64,000 bases of DNA from a virus. The stretch's first letter is position 1. Every line of letters begins with the position of its first letter. Shown piece after piece: positions 40,133 to 49,482 of the stretch. The notes beneath the pieces are model-generated. The model did no database searches, was not told the origin of the DNA, and worked only from the letters and a program-made list of their open reading frames with translations. The translations under genes were made by a program, and so were the position numbers. The stretch spans positions 48,135-112,134 of the IMG/VR virus record IMGVR_UViG_3300025120_000001; one strand, written 5' to 3'.

Positions 40133-40681
40133 TTATAGTAGTGTTGTAAATAAAATTTCAACACTATCGCATGTTGCAGCACCAGCATCAGTTGATGTTA
40201 GTTTAACTTTATAATTAGTGGCTCCCACAAGACCTGTTAGAGCTAACTGCAAAACAGTAGGGCTAACAACTCCAGCAGAAACATAACCTGTTCCAGGATC
40301 AACAAAAACTTCTATTTGAGTAGTTAGCGTTGATTCACCATTCCAAAGTATCATTGCTCCATTATTAGTTACATTAGCTGCATACAAATTATAAGGTGCA
40401 TGATGTAGATCATCTGAAGTACATCCGCCAATTCCTTGACTCATCATTAAAGCCATTTTCTGAATTATTGAATCTAACCTTTCTCCTGTTTCAATCTTTA
40501 AAAGACTTCCTGCAGTGCCTATTTGAAAAGTGGTTCCGCAATAACTTATACATTCTGTACAAGATACTTCAGAACATCTTTCACTTCCTACACTACAATC
40601 TGTATAAGTACAGGGATTAGTGATTGCTGGATCTGAACAACCACATTTATTAGGATTACATTTATTACAATTACAAGCCAT
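40133..40681 (-). CDS. Cys-rich appendage protein with fibronectin-III-like domain (182 aa)
   Basis: The N-terminal 55 residues are very Cys-rich (ACNCNKCNPNKCGCSDP, CTYTDCSVGSERCSEVSC). A helical linker follows (ERLDSIIQKMALMM), then from about residue 93 a beta-sandwich of fibronectin type III character (APYNLYAANVTNNGAMILW ... LTGLVGATNYKVKL). The layout suggests a short trimeric fibre or head appendage. It is 18 bases downstream of the 1201-residue fibre gene and is followed by a strong terminator. Function inferred from composition and position. Confidence 0.7.
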   Translation of the reverse strand: MACNCNKCNPNKCGCSDPAITNPCTYTDCSVGSERCSEVSCTECISYCGTTFQIGTAGSLLKIETGERLDSIIQKMALMMSQGIGGCTSDDLHHAPYNLYAANVTNNGAMILWNGESTLTTQIEVFVDPGTGYVSAGVVSPTVLQLALTGLVGATNYKVKLTSTDAGAATCDSVEILFTTLL

Positions 40682-40699
40682 TTTTTTATTTTTTAATTA

Positions 40700-43600
40700 T
40701 TAAGGTGTACAGTCTGCACATGCGGCATAACTACTATCTAAATTAACACTTACTTCTTGTGCTGCAGATGAACAATTGTCTACAACAGTTAAGCATTTAC
40801 TTGATAAGCTTGCCCATTCTGGTCTACCACCACTTGCCGCTAATGTAGCACCAGGATTTGTTAATTTAATCACTGAACCTACACCTATAGTTCCACAACT
40901 ATGATCTGTAATTCTTACAGAATAAGGACCCCAAGCACCAGCACAATCCTGTACTACATATGTACCTGAAGCTGGAACTGTTCCTGCTGGATATGCATCA
41001 GCTGCACTTTTTATTGCTCTAGTAAGTAAAGTTCTAAATGTACCTACACCATCTTTTATATCGTTCCATTCAGAAGGACTATCTTCTTGATCTAATAAAG
41101 CTAACGCTGCGTAGTCATAGACATCATTTCTAAATAGTTGAGTAATAGTATGACTTGGTGTTAAAGATCCCGTATAAGGCATCGTACTAGCAATTCCTTG
41201 CAATATAAAACTACTTACATCAGGGGCGGTTCTGATCCCATATTTACTAGGTGGAATTAATTCAGCTGTGTAAGCTGAAATCATTTGCAATATATTAGCT
41301 GCATCAGCTGCACCTGAACCATTTAATACTAATGGATATAGTACCGTAGATAGACCATCAGGAAATTGATTTGATGTAATACCTGCTCCTTGAGCCCACA
41401 CACTAGTTTGCGTTCCTGCTAACATGTCTATTAATGCATCATAATCTTCTTTGTAAGGTCCTGTAGGTTGAGCAGTTAAACCACTTCCGTATCCAGAAAC
41501 TAATGTTGAATCATGATAATCACCGCTAGAGTCATTTGAAAATATTAATGCTATTGCAGCATTTTTATAAACACCAGCTCCAGTTCCTCCAGGCCAAGTT
41601 TCTGGTAATTCCTCCAATGCTTGCCAAGATAAATCAGATGATTGAAGCCAGCTAGCACCATCATCAACAATAGACTTATGATAGCCTAACCATCTTTTAG
41701 AATCTGTAGGGATAAAATATATGTTACCTGTATAGCCAAATTCTGTATTCCAGTATGTACTTAGTATGCCAAAACCAGCTCTCAATTGACCACCTCTAAC
41801 AGAGCTTATACCATTTGTATTTACAAAAACATAAATGTCTTGATCTGTATAGTCTAACTTTACATTTTCAGCAATCATTTGTACTTGAACCGTAATTGTG
41901 GCTAAAGAACAACTCTCTGCTCCTGGAATAGTAGGTTGTAATTGAACTTGGAATGTATCCGCATAATCTTGTTCTCCTGACGGATTAATTGATGTATACG
42001 TAAATTGATTTGCAACTGCGCCTTGCACAACTGAACCTAATACTGGATTAACTATAATACTCATATCTGGATCACCTCCGCCTAATACGTATGGTATAGT
42101 TATATCCACACTATCTCCGTTATTTCCGCATAATACTTGAATAGGATCAGATAATAAGAATGTAGGGCAAGTACAACATTCAACAACAGATCTAACTGAG
42201 TTAGTTGCATTATCCCATCCTGCATATAGATATTTTGTACTTCCTGTTAAATCATTTATTTTTCCAACAAAGAACCAATAAGTATCAGCAGATCCGCCAA
42301 ATACAGTATAGGTTTTTGCTCCGCATTCTAAAAATTGTCTTGCTACCTCAACGCCAGCTGGACAAGCCGCTATTAAAGATGTTGATGCGCATTCTTGAGG
42401 GCTTTGCAATGTAGTCCAAACCCCTGTAGCAAAATCATATCTTAATATAGTTGGGATACTTAATAAGGGTCCTGTACAAGTTGTTTGAACCTTTATATAA
42501 ACGGATCCGCTTGTTTGAGAAGTTGAGATAGCTCTTACGCCATCCGCTCCTGTAACTAAACCGTTATATGTAATACCATCTATACTCCAAGATATCTCCG
42601 CACTAAGAGGAGAGGGTTCTGTACCATAACTAACAGTTACCGCAACATCTCCAGGAGTACCAAGATAATCCATGGTAGGACTTGATATAATTGGAGAATC
42701 ACAAGGAACAGTAGCTCCTATATTTTCTGTTTTAATTATATAATCTGTTTTGTCAAACCAATATCTATTAACAACAACCCCGGTATCATGTAAACCTAAG
42801 AAAATATCTGTTGATTCTACAGCTGCGGTGGACGGTGTATTAATTTCTCTATCTGAGCATATTACTCCAGGAATTAATACATTTTGAGGAGGACATGTAA
42901 CTCTTGAGTTAGCACCTCCAATAACTGAAATTGTAACAGCGTATACCTCACCTCCAACTGCGCCTGTAAATGTATGTTGAACTGCAGTTGATGGGTTAAC
43001 AATTGTTGTTGATCCTAATAATACTCCTGTAGTATTACTTGTAGCATCTATTTGATACGTTACACCGTCTCCTAAATTATTAATAAAACTTACTACTATA
43101 CTGTTGGTACTAGGTGTTAGAGTTACTCCTGAAGGACACGGTAAAGTAACCGGTATAATTACTTGCTGTCTATCTGCACATTGTGAGTTTCCATCAGTTA
43201 CACAAAATGGAATACTTAAATTTAATGAACCAAGTGTATTTAATGATGAAACATCAATATTAACTCCTGCAGTTGACGATACTAATCCGGATATATTAAT
43301 ATTTTGAGTAGTTGAACTTCCATCTGAATCTGTAACTGTTACTGTAGTAATTCCATTACAATCTGTAAAACCAACTGGGATTAGTGTTGCTTGAAAATTT
43401 AAATTAATTGCATCAGGAAGACCGTTTCCATTAGTATCTATAATATTGTACGTAAACACAAGATTTGCTGCATCACAATCTTTTGGTAAAACTCTTTGTA
43501 ATTCTGATACTGCAGAATATAAATCACCAATAGTTTTCCACTGATTTGAATTAGATTCTGCCAAGTTACTAGGATTACTATTCCAACCTGTTATATCTCC

Positions 43601-44305
43601 CATTGTTCCAGCAACAGCTAATCTTGCATCTGAAGATGAAATTGATTGCGCTGATATTGCTCTATTTATAGCAGTCACGGATCCTACAGCATCTGAGTCT
43701 TGAAAAACTTTAGATTCAAGGCCTAGTGTTAATGCTGATATCCTCATTGATTGCCCCGGTCTAATTCCATTAGAAATTACTTCAAAATCAACATCAGGTC
43801 TTCCTTCACAAGGTAGTACACATGCTTCTAAAGTACTTATTCTAGCATCTATGTTTGAGATGTTTTGATTAAGTACATTAACCATTTCTATAATAGAACA
43901 CAGTTGAACACCTATTAAACCAGCCCATTCGTCTGCAGGAAGTTCTGTAACTAAACCTCCCGTTTTGCTTTCATACTGCAAACACTTTGGAAGAGGTAAA
44001 ATTGTGATTTCTTTACTTCCCCCAGAATTAGTACAAGCATAATCTATAATTACTTGCAATGTAGCAACTAAATCTGCAGGTGTCTCAGCAGTCATGCATG
44101 ATATATCTAATCCTGTAAGATCTGGCTCACATGTACAAGCGGCATCAACAATTTCACATAATTTTGTAGCTAGAGCTGCAACAACATCACTGATAGTATC
44201 ACCATTGCATAGATCTATACATGAGATATCCGGCCCTTGCCATATAACGCAGTTTGATGAAACCGGTGTACAAGGTGAAGTAGTATTTTGTTTTGAAGGT
44301 ATCAT
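40700..44305 (-). CDS. Large Cys-rich fibre/appendage protein (1201 aa)
   Basis: The N-terminus (SSNCVIWQGPDISCIDLCNG, DTISDVVAALATKLCEIVD) is a pattern I recall from large structural proteins of Bacteroidetes phages and may be the virion anchor. Helical heptad-like residues (VNVLNQNISNIDARISTLE) follow near 145-165. The rest is Thr/Ser/Gly/Val-rich beta structure with Ig-like or FN3-like stretches, and Cys residues recur throughout. Residues about 800-1010 (WLGYHKSIVDDGASWLQSSD) form a distinct unit. Likely a receptor-contacting or capsid-decorating fibre. A motif like the candidate late promoter abuts the start codon, and no close homologue can be named. Confidence 0.72.
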   Translation of the reverse strand: MIPSKQNTTSPCTPVSSNCVIWQGPDISCIDLCNGDTISDVVAALATKLCEIVDAACTCEPDLTGLDISCMTAETPADLVATLQVIIDYACTNSGGSKEITILPLPKCLQYESKTGGLVTELPADEWAGLIGVQLCSIIEMVNVLNQNISNIDARISTLEACVLPCEGRPDVDFEVISNGIRPGQSMRISALTLGLESKVFQDSDAVGSVTAINRAISAQSISSSDARLAVAGTMGDITGWNSNPSNLAESNSNQWKTIGDLYSAVSELQRVLPKDCDAANLVFTYNIIDTNGNGLPDAINLNFQATLIPVGFTDCNGITTVTVTDSDGSSTTQNINISGLVSSTAGVNIDVSSLNTLGSLNLSIPFCVTDGNSQCADRQQVIIPVTLPCPSGVTLTPSTNSIVVSFINNLGDGVTYQIDATSNTTGVLLGSTTIVNPSTAVQHTFTGAVGGEVYAVTISVIGGANSRVTCPPQNVLIPGVICSDREINTPSTAAVESTDIFLGLHDTGVVVNRYWFDKTDYIIKTENIGATVPCDSPIISSPTMDYLGTPGDVAVTVSYGTEPSPLSAEISWSIDGITYNGLVTGADGVRAISTSQTSGSVYIKVQTTCTGPLLSIPTILRYDFATGVWTTLQSPQECASTSLIAACPAGVEVARQFLECGAKTYTVFGGSADTYWFFVGKINDLTGSTKYLYAGWDNATNSVRSVVECCTCPTFLLSDPIQVLCGNNGDSVDITIPYVLGGGDPDMSIIVNPVLGSVVQGAVANQFTYTSINPSGEQDYADTFQVQLQPTIPGAESCSLATITVQVQMIAENVKLDYTDQDIYVFVNTNGISSVRGGQLRAGFGILSTYWNTEFGYTGNIYFIPTDSKRWLGYHKSIVDDGASWLQSSDLSWQALEELPETWPGGTGAGVYKNAAIALIFSNDSSGDYHDSTLVSGYGSGLTAQPTGPYKEDYDALIDMLAGTQTSVWAQGAGITSNQFPDGLSTVLYPLVLNGSGAADAANILQMISAYTAELIPPSKYGIRTAPDVSSFILQGIASTMPYTGSLTPSHTITQLFRNDVYDYAALALLDQEDSPSEWNDIKDGVGTFRTLLTRAIKSAADAYPAGTVPASGTYVVQDCAGAWGPYSVRITDHSCGTIGVGSVIKLTNPGATLAASGGRPEWASLSSKCLTVVDNCSSAAQEVSVNLDSSYAACADCTP

Positions 44306-44321
44306 AGTATATATAATATAA
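44303..44321 (-). promoter_or_regulatory. Motif resembling the candidate late promoter at the fibre gene start
   Basis: TTATATTATATATACTATG on the minus strand contains the start codon of the 1201-residue gene. The overlap makes promoter function here less certain. Confidence 0.3.
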
Positions 44322-44333
44322 TAATTTTTAATT

Positions 44334-44552
44334 TTATCCTAAATCATTGCAATCAATTGCCTTACTAATTAGACCTTCAGTTCTTTGTAGGGTAGTGTTT
44401 TGTAATTCTTCCCAATTGCAAGCTTCACGTTTAATTGTAATAGATTGAAAATCAAAAAAACAACATGGGGTAAGCCCATACCTTCTAGATTTAAAATCTT
44501 GGTATGCTGCATCTGCAAATTCTGTTTCTATTTTAATTTTTTCCACAGGCAT
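44334..44552 (-). CDS. Small conserved structural-region protein (72 aa)
   Basis: Short protein with RRYGLTPCCFFDFQSITIKR in its middle and a helical C-terminus. It lies three bases after the Cys-motif protein and 28 bases before the fibre gene, so it is probably co-transcribed with the unit that starts at 45294. I do not recognise a family. The tight spacing and neighbours support it as a real gene; function unknown. Confidence 0.6.
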   Translation of the reverse strand: MPVEKIKIETEFADAAYQDFKSRRYGLTPCCFFDFQSITIKREACNWEELQNTTLQRTEGLISKAIDCNDLG

Positions 44553-44555
44553 TAT

Positions 44556-44726
44556 TTATCTTAATTGTCTTTTAGCTCTTTCTAAAGTTCTTGTTAATTT
44601 ATCAGCCGGCACACTAATACCACTATTATAAGCACTAACGCATGATTTATGAATGGTTTTACCATCTTTAGCTTTTGTCTTTTGACATCCACAAGAAAAT
44701 CCTTTACTACAATGCGCACATTTCAT
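44556..44726 (-). CDS. Small zinc-finger-like protein (56 aa)
   Basis: The frame reads MKCAHCSKGFSCGCQKTKAK then DGKTIHKSCVSAYNSG and a basic helical end. The cysteines form CxxC and CxC pairs with a later HxxC, a plausible zinc site. It fits between two genes with gaps of three and ten bases. Similar tiny proteins (CxxC, then DGK-HK-C) are known to me from phage genomes without a function. Real gene likely; role unknown. Confidence 0.65.
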   Translation of the reverse strand: MKCAHCSKGFSCGCQKTKAKDGKTIHKSCVSAYNSGISVPADKLTRTLERAKRQLR

Positions 44727-44736
44727 ATATATTAGT

Positions 44737-45294
44737 TTAACAGTTGCTAGGTGATGTAGTACAAAGTATCTTTCTCAATCTACGTAAAGCATAATCATAC
44801 ATTGACATTCCCTTACCCGGGTTATGACAATATTCAACTTGAGCTTTTGCTGAGTCAATTAAAATGCGTAGATAGTTTATCTCACGTATAAGATCTTCTT
44901 TATCAGAAGATGGCTCACAATCAGATAAATTTAATCCGCATAATACTTCATAATATAAATTTAAAATTGCTGTTGTACGTAAATGATTATATTCCACAAA
45001 AGTTTCAGCATTTGGAGACAGACTATATCTAATAACATAAATACCATCTGGCAGTGCTATATTCTCTTCACCACAGTTTGTTGTTTGTATTTTAAGATCA
45101 CAACCCGCCAAGTTCAAATCAAAACCAGGAGTAACTTCAATTAGTGCAGGGCTATTAAAACCCGGTACTGTAATTAATAGTTCAGGACAGTCTTTTGCTA
45201 CAATATCAGAATACTGACTTGTATCCCTTATAGATAAGATCTCACAGTTTGCAACTATCGGAACCTCTAAACTTAAGATATGCTTTTCAGCCAT
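44737..45294 (-). CDS. Conserved structural/adaptor protein (185 aa)
   Basis: Beta-rich N-terminal half (LSLEVPIVANCEILSIRDTS, then LLITVPGF and LPDGIYVIRYSLSP) and helical C-terminal half (EYNHLRTTAILNLYYEVLCG, AKAQVEYCHNPGKGMSMYDY). I recall this two-part pattern in Bacteroidetes phage genomes among neck and tail genes. A candidate late promoter lies 17 bases upstream of the ATG, directly after a terminator, so it opens its own unit. Probably a virion component; the exact place in the particle cannot be told. Confidence 0.72.
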   Translation of the reverse strand: MAEKHILSLEVPIVANCEILSIRDTSQYSDIVAKDCPELLITVPGFNSPALIEVTPGFDLNLAGCDLKIQTTNCGEENIALPDGIYVIRYSLSPNAETFVEYNHLRTTAILNLYYEVLCGLNLSDCEPSSDKEDLIREINYLRILIDSAKAQVEYCHNPGKGMSMYDYALRRLRKILCTTSPSNC

Positions 45295-45310
45295 GGATTA
45301 AATATTTATA

Positions 45311-45328
45311 CGTACAATAATAATATAC
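45311..45328 (-). promoter_or_regulatory. Candidate late promoter motif
   Basis: GTATATTATTATTGTACG on the minus strand lies between a terminator and the ATG at 45294 (17 bases). The terminator-motif-gene order is what a promoter would show. Confidence 0.5.
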
Positions 45329-45344
45329 AAAAAAAACAGGAATA

Positions 45345-45378
45345 TAAAAAGAAAGGCGAGATATAAATCTCACCTTTC
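45345..45378 (-). terminator. Rho-independent terminator after the 487-residue structural gene
   Basis: The minus-strand stem GAAAGGTGAGAT pairs with ATCTCGCCTTTC (one wobble) around TTAT, followed by TTTTTA. It is directly followed by a candidate promoter motif for the next gene. Confidence 0.82.
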
Positions 45379-45401
45379 AATTTTAGATATGTATGTTTAG
45401 T

Positions 45402-46865
45402 TTATAGTCCAGCCTCTACTTCAACTGTATAATTACCAACAGCAGCACATTGCGTTGCAATGGCAGCCCATAGAGTATCCATTTTAGTTGCAGTTGCACC
45501 ATCACCACACTCTACAAAGATCTGATATAAATACTGATCATTGTCAAATACCCCACTTGGGTTATTTAAACGTGGAACACTGTGTTGTAAGTAATATACT
45601 TTGTACAACTTAGTTCTATCAACAGCAGCTAAGATTGGATCAAATCCTTCAATTTCACGGATTCTAGAAGAATCTCTGTTTCCTTGGTTAAATGGATTTT
45701 GAGCATATCTCTCAGTTAACAATAAAGCTCTAAGAACAGTCTCTCCTGAAGTATTAGCCATTTGTCCTGGAGTAGCTGTAGCAACACCACAGTCATTACA
45801 AGGATTTCCTGTCTCGTCTAACAAAGAAAGAATAATAGATACAGGTTCTTTTCCGTAGAAATCTCTAGTATCAAATGAACAGTCGCCAAATTTAGTGTCA
45901 ATATAAGCACCAACTACACAAGCTCTAGCAGAAACTTTGTCTGCTACTGGGTCAAGTGAAACTGGAGTATAAGTTCCATCAAGTGCTTCAGCTAAAGTAT
46001 AAGATGTTTCCACACCATTTACAATTGCAACAATACCTTCAGCAGAAACCTTAACTACAACAGTTGCAGTAGCATCACCACCAGTAATAGTAACAACGTC
46101 ACCTTCTGTATATCCGCTACCTATCGCATCTCCAAGTGCAACCGCAGTTACTACACCAGCTGCTGCAGTAATGTCAAGAGTTAGTCCTGAACCAGTTCCA
46201 CCCGTAACAGCTACGTCATTAGCAGTAACATAAGATGCAGTACCACCGAAAATTGTACCAAATCCAGTTACATTGTTACCTTCAGCAACAAATGGTTTAA
46301 CAATAGGATCAGCAATTGTCATCTGCATAGCAGCAGCAAGAGCTAAAACTGGATCAAGATATTCTTGACCATCAGCACAGCAAAGTCCTGGTAGTGGTCC
46401 GCCATTAGCAGCCGCATCACCTGAACTATCACCAATTGCATAAGCATTGTGATTTAAAAAACGAAGTGCTGGACTTCCTTTTACGTCCATTCTTAAAAAT
46501 AGATTCTCTCCACATGGAGCACATGTAGATCCTACAGTAACACAAGCAGTAGCTTGTTTTAAAGTAGTACAAGCAGAAACACCTAATCTACTAACGTAGT
46601 TAAAGTTAATTCCTTTTGATTTGATTGATTCTTTGTAACCCCCATGTCCTGGGTTGTTACCGATGTTGTCAGCATTGTGGAAGTTTCCACCTACTAAGTA
46701 AGCTAGATGTTTTGCAGTAGCAATGTCAGCAGCTGAATCAGAGAGCCAAGTTCTTGAATCTACTAGAGCTAAATCTCCAGCGCCCAATGCACTTGTAGCT
46801 ACACCATCAGCAGCAACATCTGTTGCAAGCCAGCTTTTTGAAAAAGCATGATTAAAATAAGCCAT
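45402..46865 (-). CDS. Abundant-type virion structural protein with beta insertion (487 aa)
   Basis: The N-terminus contains FNHAFSKSWLATDV and then HGGYKESIKSKGINFNYVSR, a pattern I recall from structural proteins of flavobacterial phages. Residues about 201-271 form a Gly/Thr/Val-rich module (VTGGTGSGLTLDITAAAG, GSGYTEGDVVTITGG) of a kind found as inserts in surface-exposed phage proteins. C-terminal LYKVYYLQHSVPRLNNPSG is again conserved in my memory. The gene stands alone between a candidate promoter (46909-46925) and a terminator (45345-45378), as expected for a highly expressed virion protein. It may be a capsid-decorating or tail protein; assignment open. Confidence 0.72.
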   Translation of the reverse strand: MAYFNHAFSKSWLATDVAADGVATSALGAGDLALVDSRTWLSDSAADIATAKHLAYLVGGNFHNADNIGNNPGHGGYKESIKSKGINFNYVSRLGVSACTTLKQATACVTVGSTCAPCGENLFLRMDVKGSPALRFLNHNAYAIGDSSGDAAANGGPLPGLCCADGQEYLDPVLALAAAMQMTIADPIVKPFVAEGNNVTGFGTIFGGTASYVTANDVAVTGGTGSGLTLDITAAAGVVTAVALGDAIGSGYTEGDVVTITGGDATATVVVKVSAEGIVAIVNGVETSYTLAEALDGTYTPVSLDPVADKVSARACVVGAYIDTKFGDCSFDTRDFYGKEPVSIILSLLDETGNPCNDCGVATATPGQMANTSGETVLRALLLTERYAQNPFNQGNRDSSRIREIEGFDPILAAVDRTKLYKVYYLQHSVPRLNNPSGVFDNDQYLYQIFVECGDGATATKMDTLWAAIATQCAAVGNYTVEVEAGL

Positions 46866-46908
46866 TTTTTTTTATTTTATAAATTTAGAAATACAATTTG
46901 CCCACTTT

Positions 46909-46925
46909 GGACATATATAATATAC
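46909..46925 (-). promoter_or_regulatory. Candidate late promoter motif
   Basis: The minus strand reads GTATATTATATATGTCC, 44 bases before the ATG of the 487-residue structural gene. It shares the GTATATTATA core with the other sites listed. It does not match the Bacteroidetes -7 box TAnnTTTG exactly. Confidence 0.5.
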
Positions 46926-46954
46926 AAAAACTTTTTTGATAAAACAAAAGAAAT

Positions 46955-47662
46955 TTAGTTAGATCTTTCAGCAGCTTGTTGCTCTCTTTGCATTTGATTA
47001 TAATTGTCATAATCACCAGCAATAATTGCAGCCGCTTCATCTAATATAAGTTCTACAATATCATCTTTAAATTCTGATTCTACATCTACAATAGAAACTA
47101 AACCAGTATATGGATTTAGTATTCCTGTAAATTGAATATAAGTAGGTCTTCTATAGTACGTTAAAATAGGATCAACAATATCAAAATCTTTGTTTCTATA
47201 TATTCTGATTGTATTTCCTAATAGAGTACAGAAGGTTTCAGCCCAATCATAACTAGGATTTTTTAAAGGATCTCTCAAATTAAGATTAACATTAGCCTCT
47301 TCTGTAAGATATACTGACATTGGGAGATTATTTGGACAGCATTCATTTTTAGCACTAGCACTAATTCTTTTATACTCCAAATAATCTTCTGTTGGAAAGT
47401 TATCTGTTTCAAAATAAGTATCTACTTGGGCGCCTGTTAGTGGTAACTCTTGTAATAAAACTTGCATATCATCAATACGCCTTTTAGAGAATTCATCTCC
47501 TTCTTTATATACGTTACCACCATGAAGCTGTCTTCTAGACCACTCTACAGCAGCTTTATTAAATGCCTCAATTACTTGCCATTTTTCAATGTTATCATAG
47601 TCGTTGCTATCTAACTTATTAAGCCTTTGCTTTAATTTTATTTGTAGAGTGTTATTATCCAT
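46955..47662 (-). CDS. Head-tail connector / ring-type adaptor protein (235 aa)
   Basis: Helical N-terminus (LKQRLNKLDSNDYDN, WQVIEAFNKAAVEWSRRQLH), a central beta part with IRIYRNKDFDIVDPILTYYR, and a helical C-terminus (VELILDEAAAIIAGDYDNYN). This helix-beta-helix order is typical of phage adaptor proteins, and the motifs match an adaptor/ring protein I recall from crAss-like phages. It overlaps the upstream gene by one base. Expected to sit below the portal. Confidence 0.78.
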   Translation of the reverse strand: MDNNTLQIKLKQRLNKLDSNDYDNIEKWQVIEAFNKAAVEWSRRQLHGGNVYKEGDEFSKRRIDDMQVLLQELPLTGAQVDTYFETDNFPTEDYLEYKRISASAKNECCPNNLPMSVYLTEEANVNLNLRDPLKNPSYDWAETFCTLLGNTIRIYRNKDFDIVDPILTYYRRPTYIQFTGILNPYTGLVSIVDVESEFKDDIVELILDEAAAIIAGDYDNYNQMQREQQAAERSN

Positions 47663-48678
47663 TATGCGTTCCAGTAAGGTTCAACTTTATCCATTAAAGT
47701 TTTTAATATTTCATCATTCTCAGGATTCTGCAAGAATGAAACCACTTCGCTTGGAACCTTTCCTAGTCTAACACTATTATCTAAAGGTTCAATAAATCCA
47801 TTTGCTTTTAATAACATAAATCTGTAAAACATACAATCCTTAACTAAAGCTCTAATCTTTAAGTTTTTCATGCTGTCTTCTGCAGCATCAATAAATGTTT
47901 TTGCTGCACGTTTTTTACTAGACTCCGTTCCTCTACCGTTTATAAACAGATCCATGTTTTCATAGATAATATCTACTTGGGTAGATTTAGTATACTGAAC
48001 GCTATCTGCATCTGCTACTTTTGCAACATACATTAGTTTGCTTGTATTCTTTGTATATAGTTCTTCTAGTTTAACTAAAGCTCTATTTTTAAGTTTAGTA
48101 TATTCAGTTCTTGTAGATACCGTTTCATCTGATTGATCTAAATAAAACTTTTTAGGGTTAGGTGATTTCTTAGCGTCTTTAAGTGAGCTAGATATCATTG
48201 AGAATCCGCCTGCATTAATTGCATGTATCTTAATCAGATCATAAGGATCTTTTGAAGGATCTAAAAATACAGGTTCATTTCCACATCTAAGTTCTATTCT
48301 AGACCAAAATGCATCATTATCAGGTTTTAGCAATGTAACCTTATTCCAAAAGTCTTTATCTTCTGGGTCAAGAATGTTTGCAGCAAGTTCAGCTTCTAAC
48401 TGAGTTACAACCTTTCTAATTTCTTTTACTTTAATTTCTTTTTCTCCTGGGGATAGTTTTTTTATTTCAGGAGCAAATTCATTTAGCCCAGTAACATATC
48501 TCTTTATTCCGTTTAATTCTAAACATGCTAAAGATTCTTGATGCCATACTCCTTCATGAAGTGACATTCCATATGATTCTAATCCCATGTTTTCTCTTTC
48601 TGGGTTAAAATAAGGTCTAATAGCTACAGTACCATCTTTACTTTGTTGATACTTTTCTACAATAGTGTAATCTTCCAT
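47662..48678 (-). CDS. Conserved virion-region protein (338 aa)
   Basis: The open frame can extend to a TTG at 48717, but the ATG at 48678 is preferred because it follows the A-rich leader seen before other genes here. Motifs include NKVTLLKPDNDAFWSRIELR, GNEPVFLDPSKDPYDLIKI and SVQYTKSTQVDIIYENMD, a pattern common in Bacteroidetes phages. Mostly helical, no catalytic residues. It lies between a hairpin at 48758 and the connector gene that it overlaps by one base, which suggests a capsid- or neck-associated role. Function unknown. Confidence 0.72.
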   Translation of the reverse strand: MEDYTIVEKYQQSKDGTVAIRPYFNPERENMGLESYGMSLHEGVWHQESLACLELNGIKRYVTGLNEFAPEIKKLSPGEKEIKVKEIRKVVTQLEAELAANILDPEDKDFWNKVTLLKPDNDAFWSRIELRCGNEPVFLDPSKDPYDLIKIHAINAGGFSMISSSLKDAKKSPNPKKFYLDQSDETVSTRTEYTKLKNRALVKLEELYTKNTSKLMYVAKVADADSVQYTKSTQVDIIYENMDLFINGRGTESSKKRAAKTFIDAAEDSMKNLKIRALVKDCMFYRFMLLKANGFIEPLDNSVRLGKVPSEVVSFLQNPENDEILKTLMDKVEPYWNA

Positions 48679-48757
48679 TTTTGTTTTGGTTTTTAAATTA
48701 TTAATTGTTTTACTCAAAAGTACATAATTATGTACACTTATTAATTAATATTTCTAA

Positions 48758-48777
48758 TGCCGGTCGTTAAACCGGCA
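48758..48777 (-). terminator. GC-rich hairpin, weak terminator or RNA-processing site
   Basis: A perfect stem TGCCGGT/ACCGGCA with loop TTAACG lies after the 217-residue gene. There is no T-run, so termination is uncertain; it may instead stabilise the 3' end. Confidence 0.5.
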
Positions 48778-48802
48778 GTAGTTATTTGAGTAATTATTCA
48801 GA

Positions 48803-49456
48803 TTATAAATCTGCGTACTTCTTATCTGTTTTTTCCACAGGTCCTGCTAACTCTTTAACAGAATCTGATTTAGCTTTCCTAAGTCTATCAGAAAAACTTG
48901 CCACTGTAGTAAATTTAGTATGAACTGACTCAGTTAACTCTTTTTTCTTAGATATCTTCTTATCAAGAGCTCTCTGAGCTTCCTTATCTAGTTCATTTAC
49001 TTCAGGATCAAATAGTAAAGCTACTCTAAAAGTAGACTGCATCATATCAAAGGAATTTAAGAAAAAACTTTTTACTTTATCTTTTCTTTTTTCCGCACTT
49101 CCTTTTTCAAGAAGTGCTTTTTCTTTAATAATATCAGCCGCAGCTTCTTCATCTGCAGTTCCAGTTTTTGAAGCAGCTTCATCAAATACTCTTTCATAGT
49201 CACTTGGAGTACCTATACCTTCTTTTTTAATTTTAGTTACAGAGTCATAAGCAGAATCTGTTGCTGCCAATCTTGCATCCACAGCTTTATCCTCTGCCCA
49301 TATACCTTGTGAGCTTTTGTTTCTAAGTGTATTAGTATCAACTGTAACTGCATTTTCAGTATACATTCTTTGAGAGAATACAGCATCTGTATAAGCCAAC
49401 TCTTTTACTCTATCATCTTTCAATGGTGCTTCTTTTGCATATAATTCTTCAGCCAT
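48803..49456 (-). CDS. Helical virion-region protein (217 aa)
   Basis: Charged, Lys/Glu/Ala-rich and almost entirely helical. No known motif is visible. It lies two genes after the major capsid protein, 26 bases from its upstream neighbour, and its stop is followed by a GC-rich hairpin (48758-48777). Such genes in this place often encode capsid-associated or internal proteins. I do not recognise a family. Confidence 0.65.
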   Translation of the reverse strand: MAEELYAKEAPLKDDRVKELAYTDAVFSQRMYTENAVTVDTNTLRNKSSQGIWAEDKAVDARLAATDSAYDSVTKIKKEGIGTPSDYERVFDEAASKTGTADEEAAADIIKEKALLEKGSAEKRKDKVKSFFLNSFDMMQSTFRVALLFDPEVNELDKEAQRALDKKISKKKELTESVHTKFTTVASFSDRLRKAKSDSVKELAGPVEKTDKKYADL

Positions 49457-49482
49457 TTTTTTTAAGTTTTAAATATTAATAA

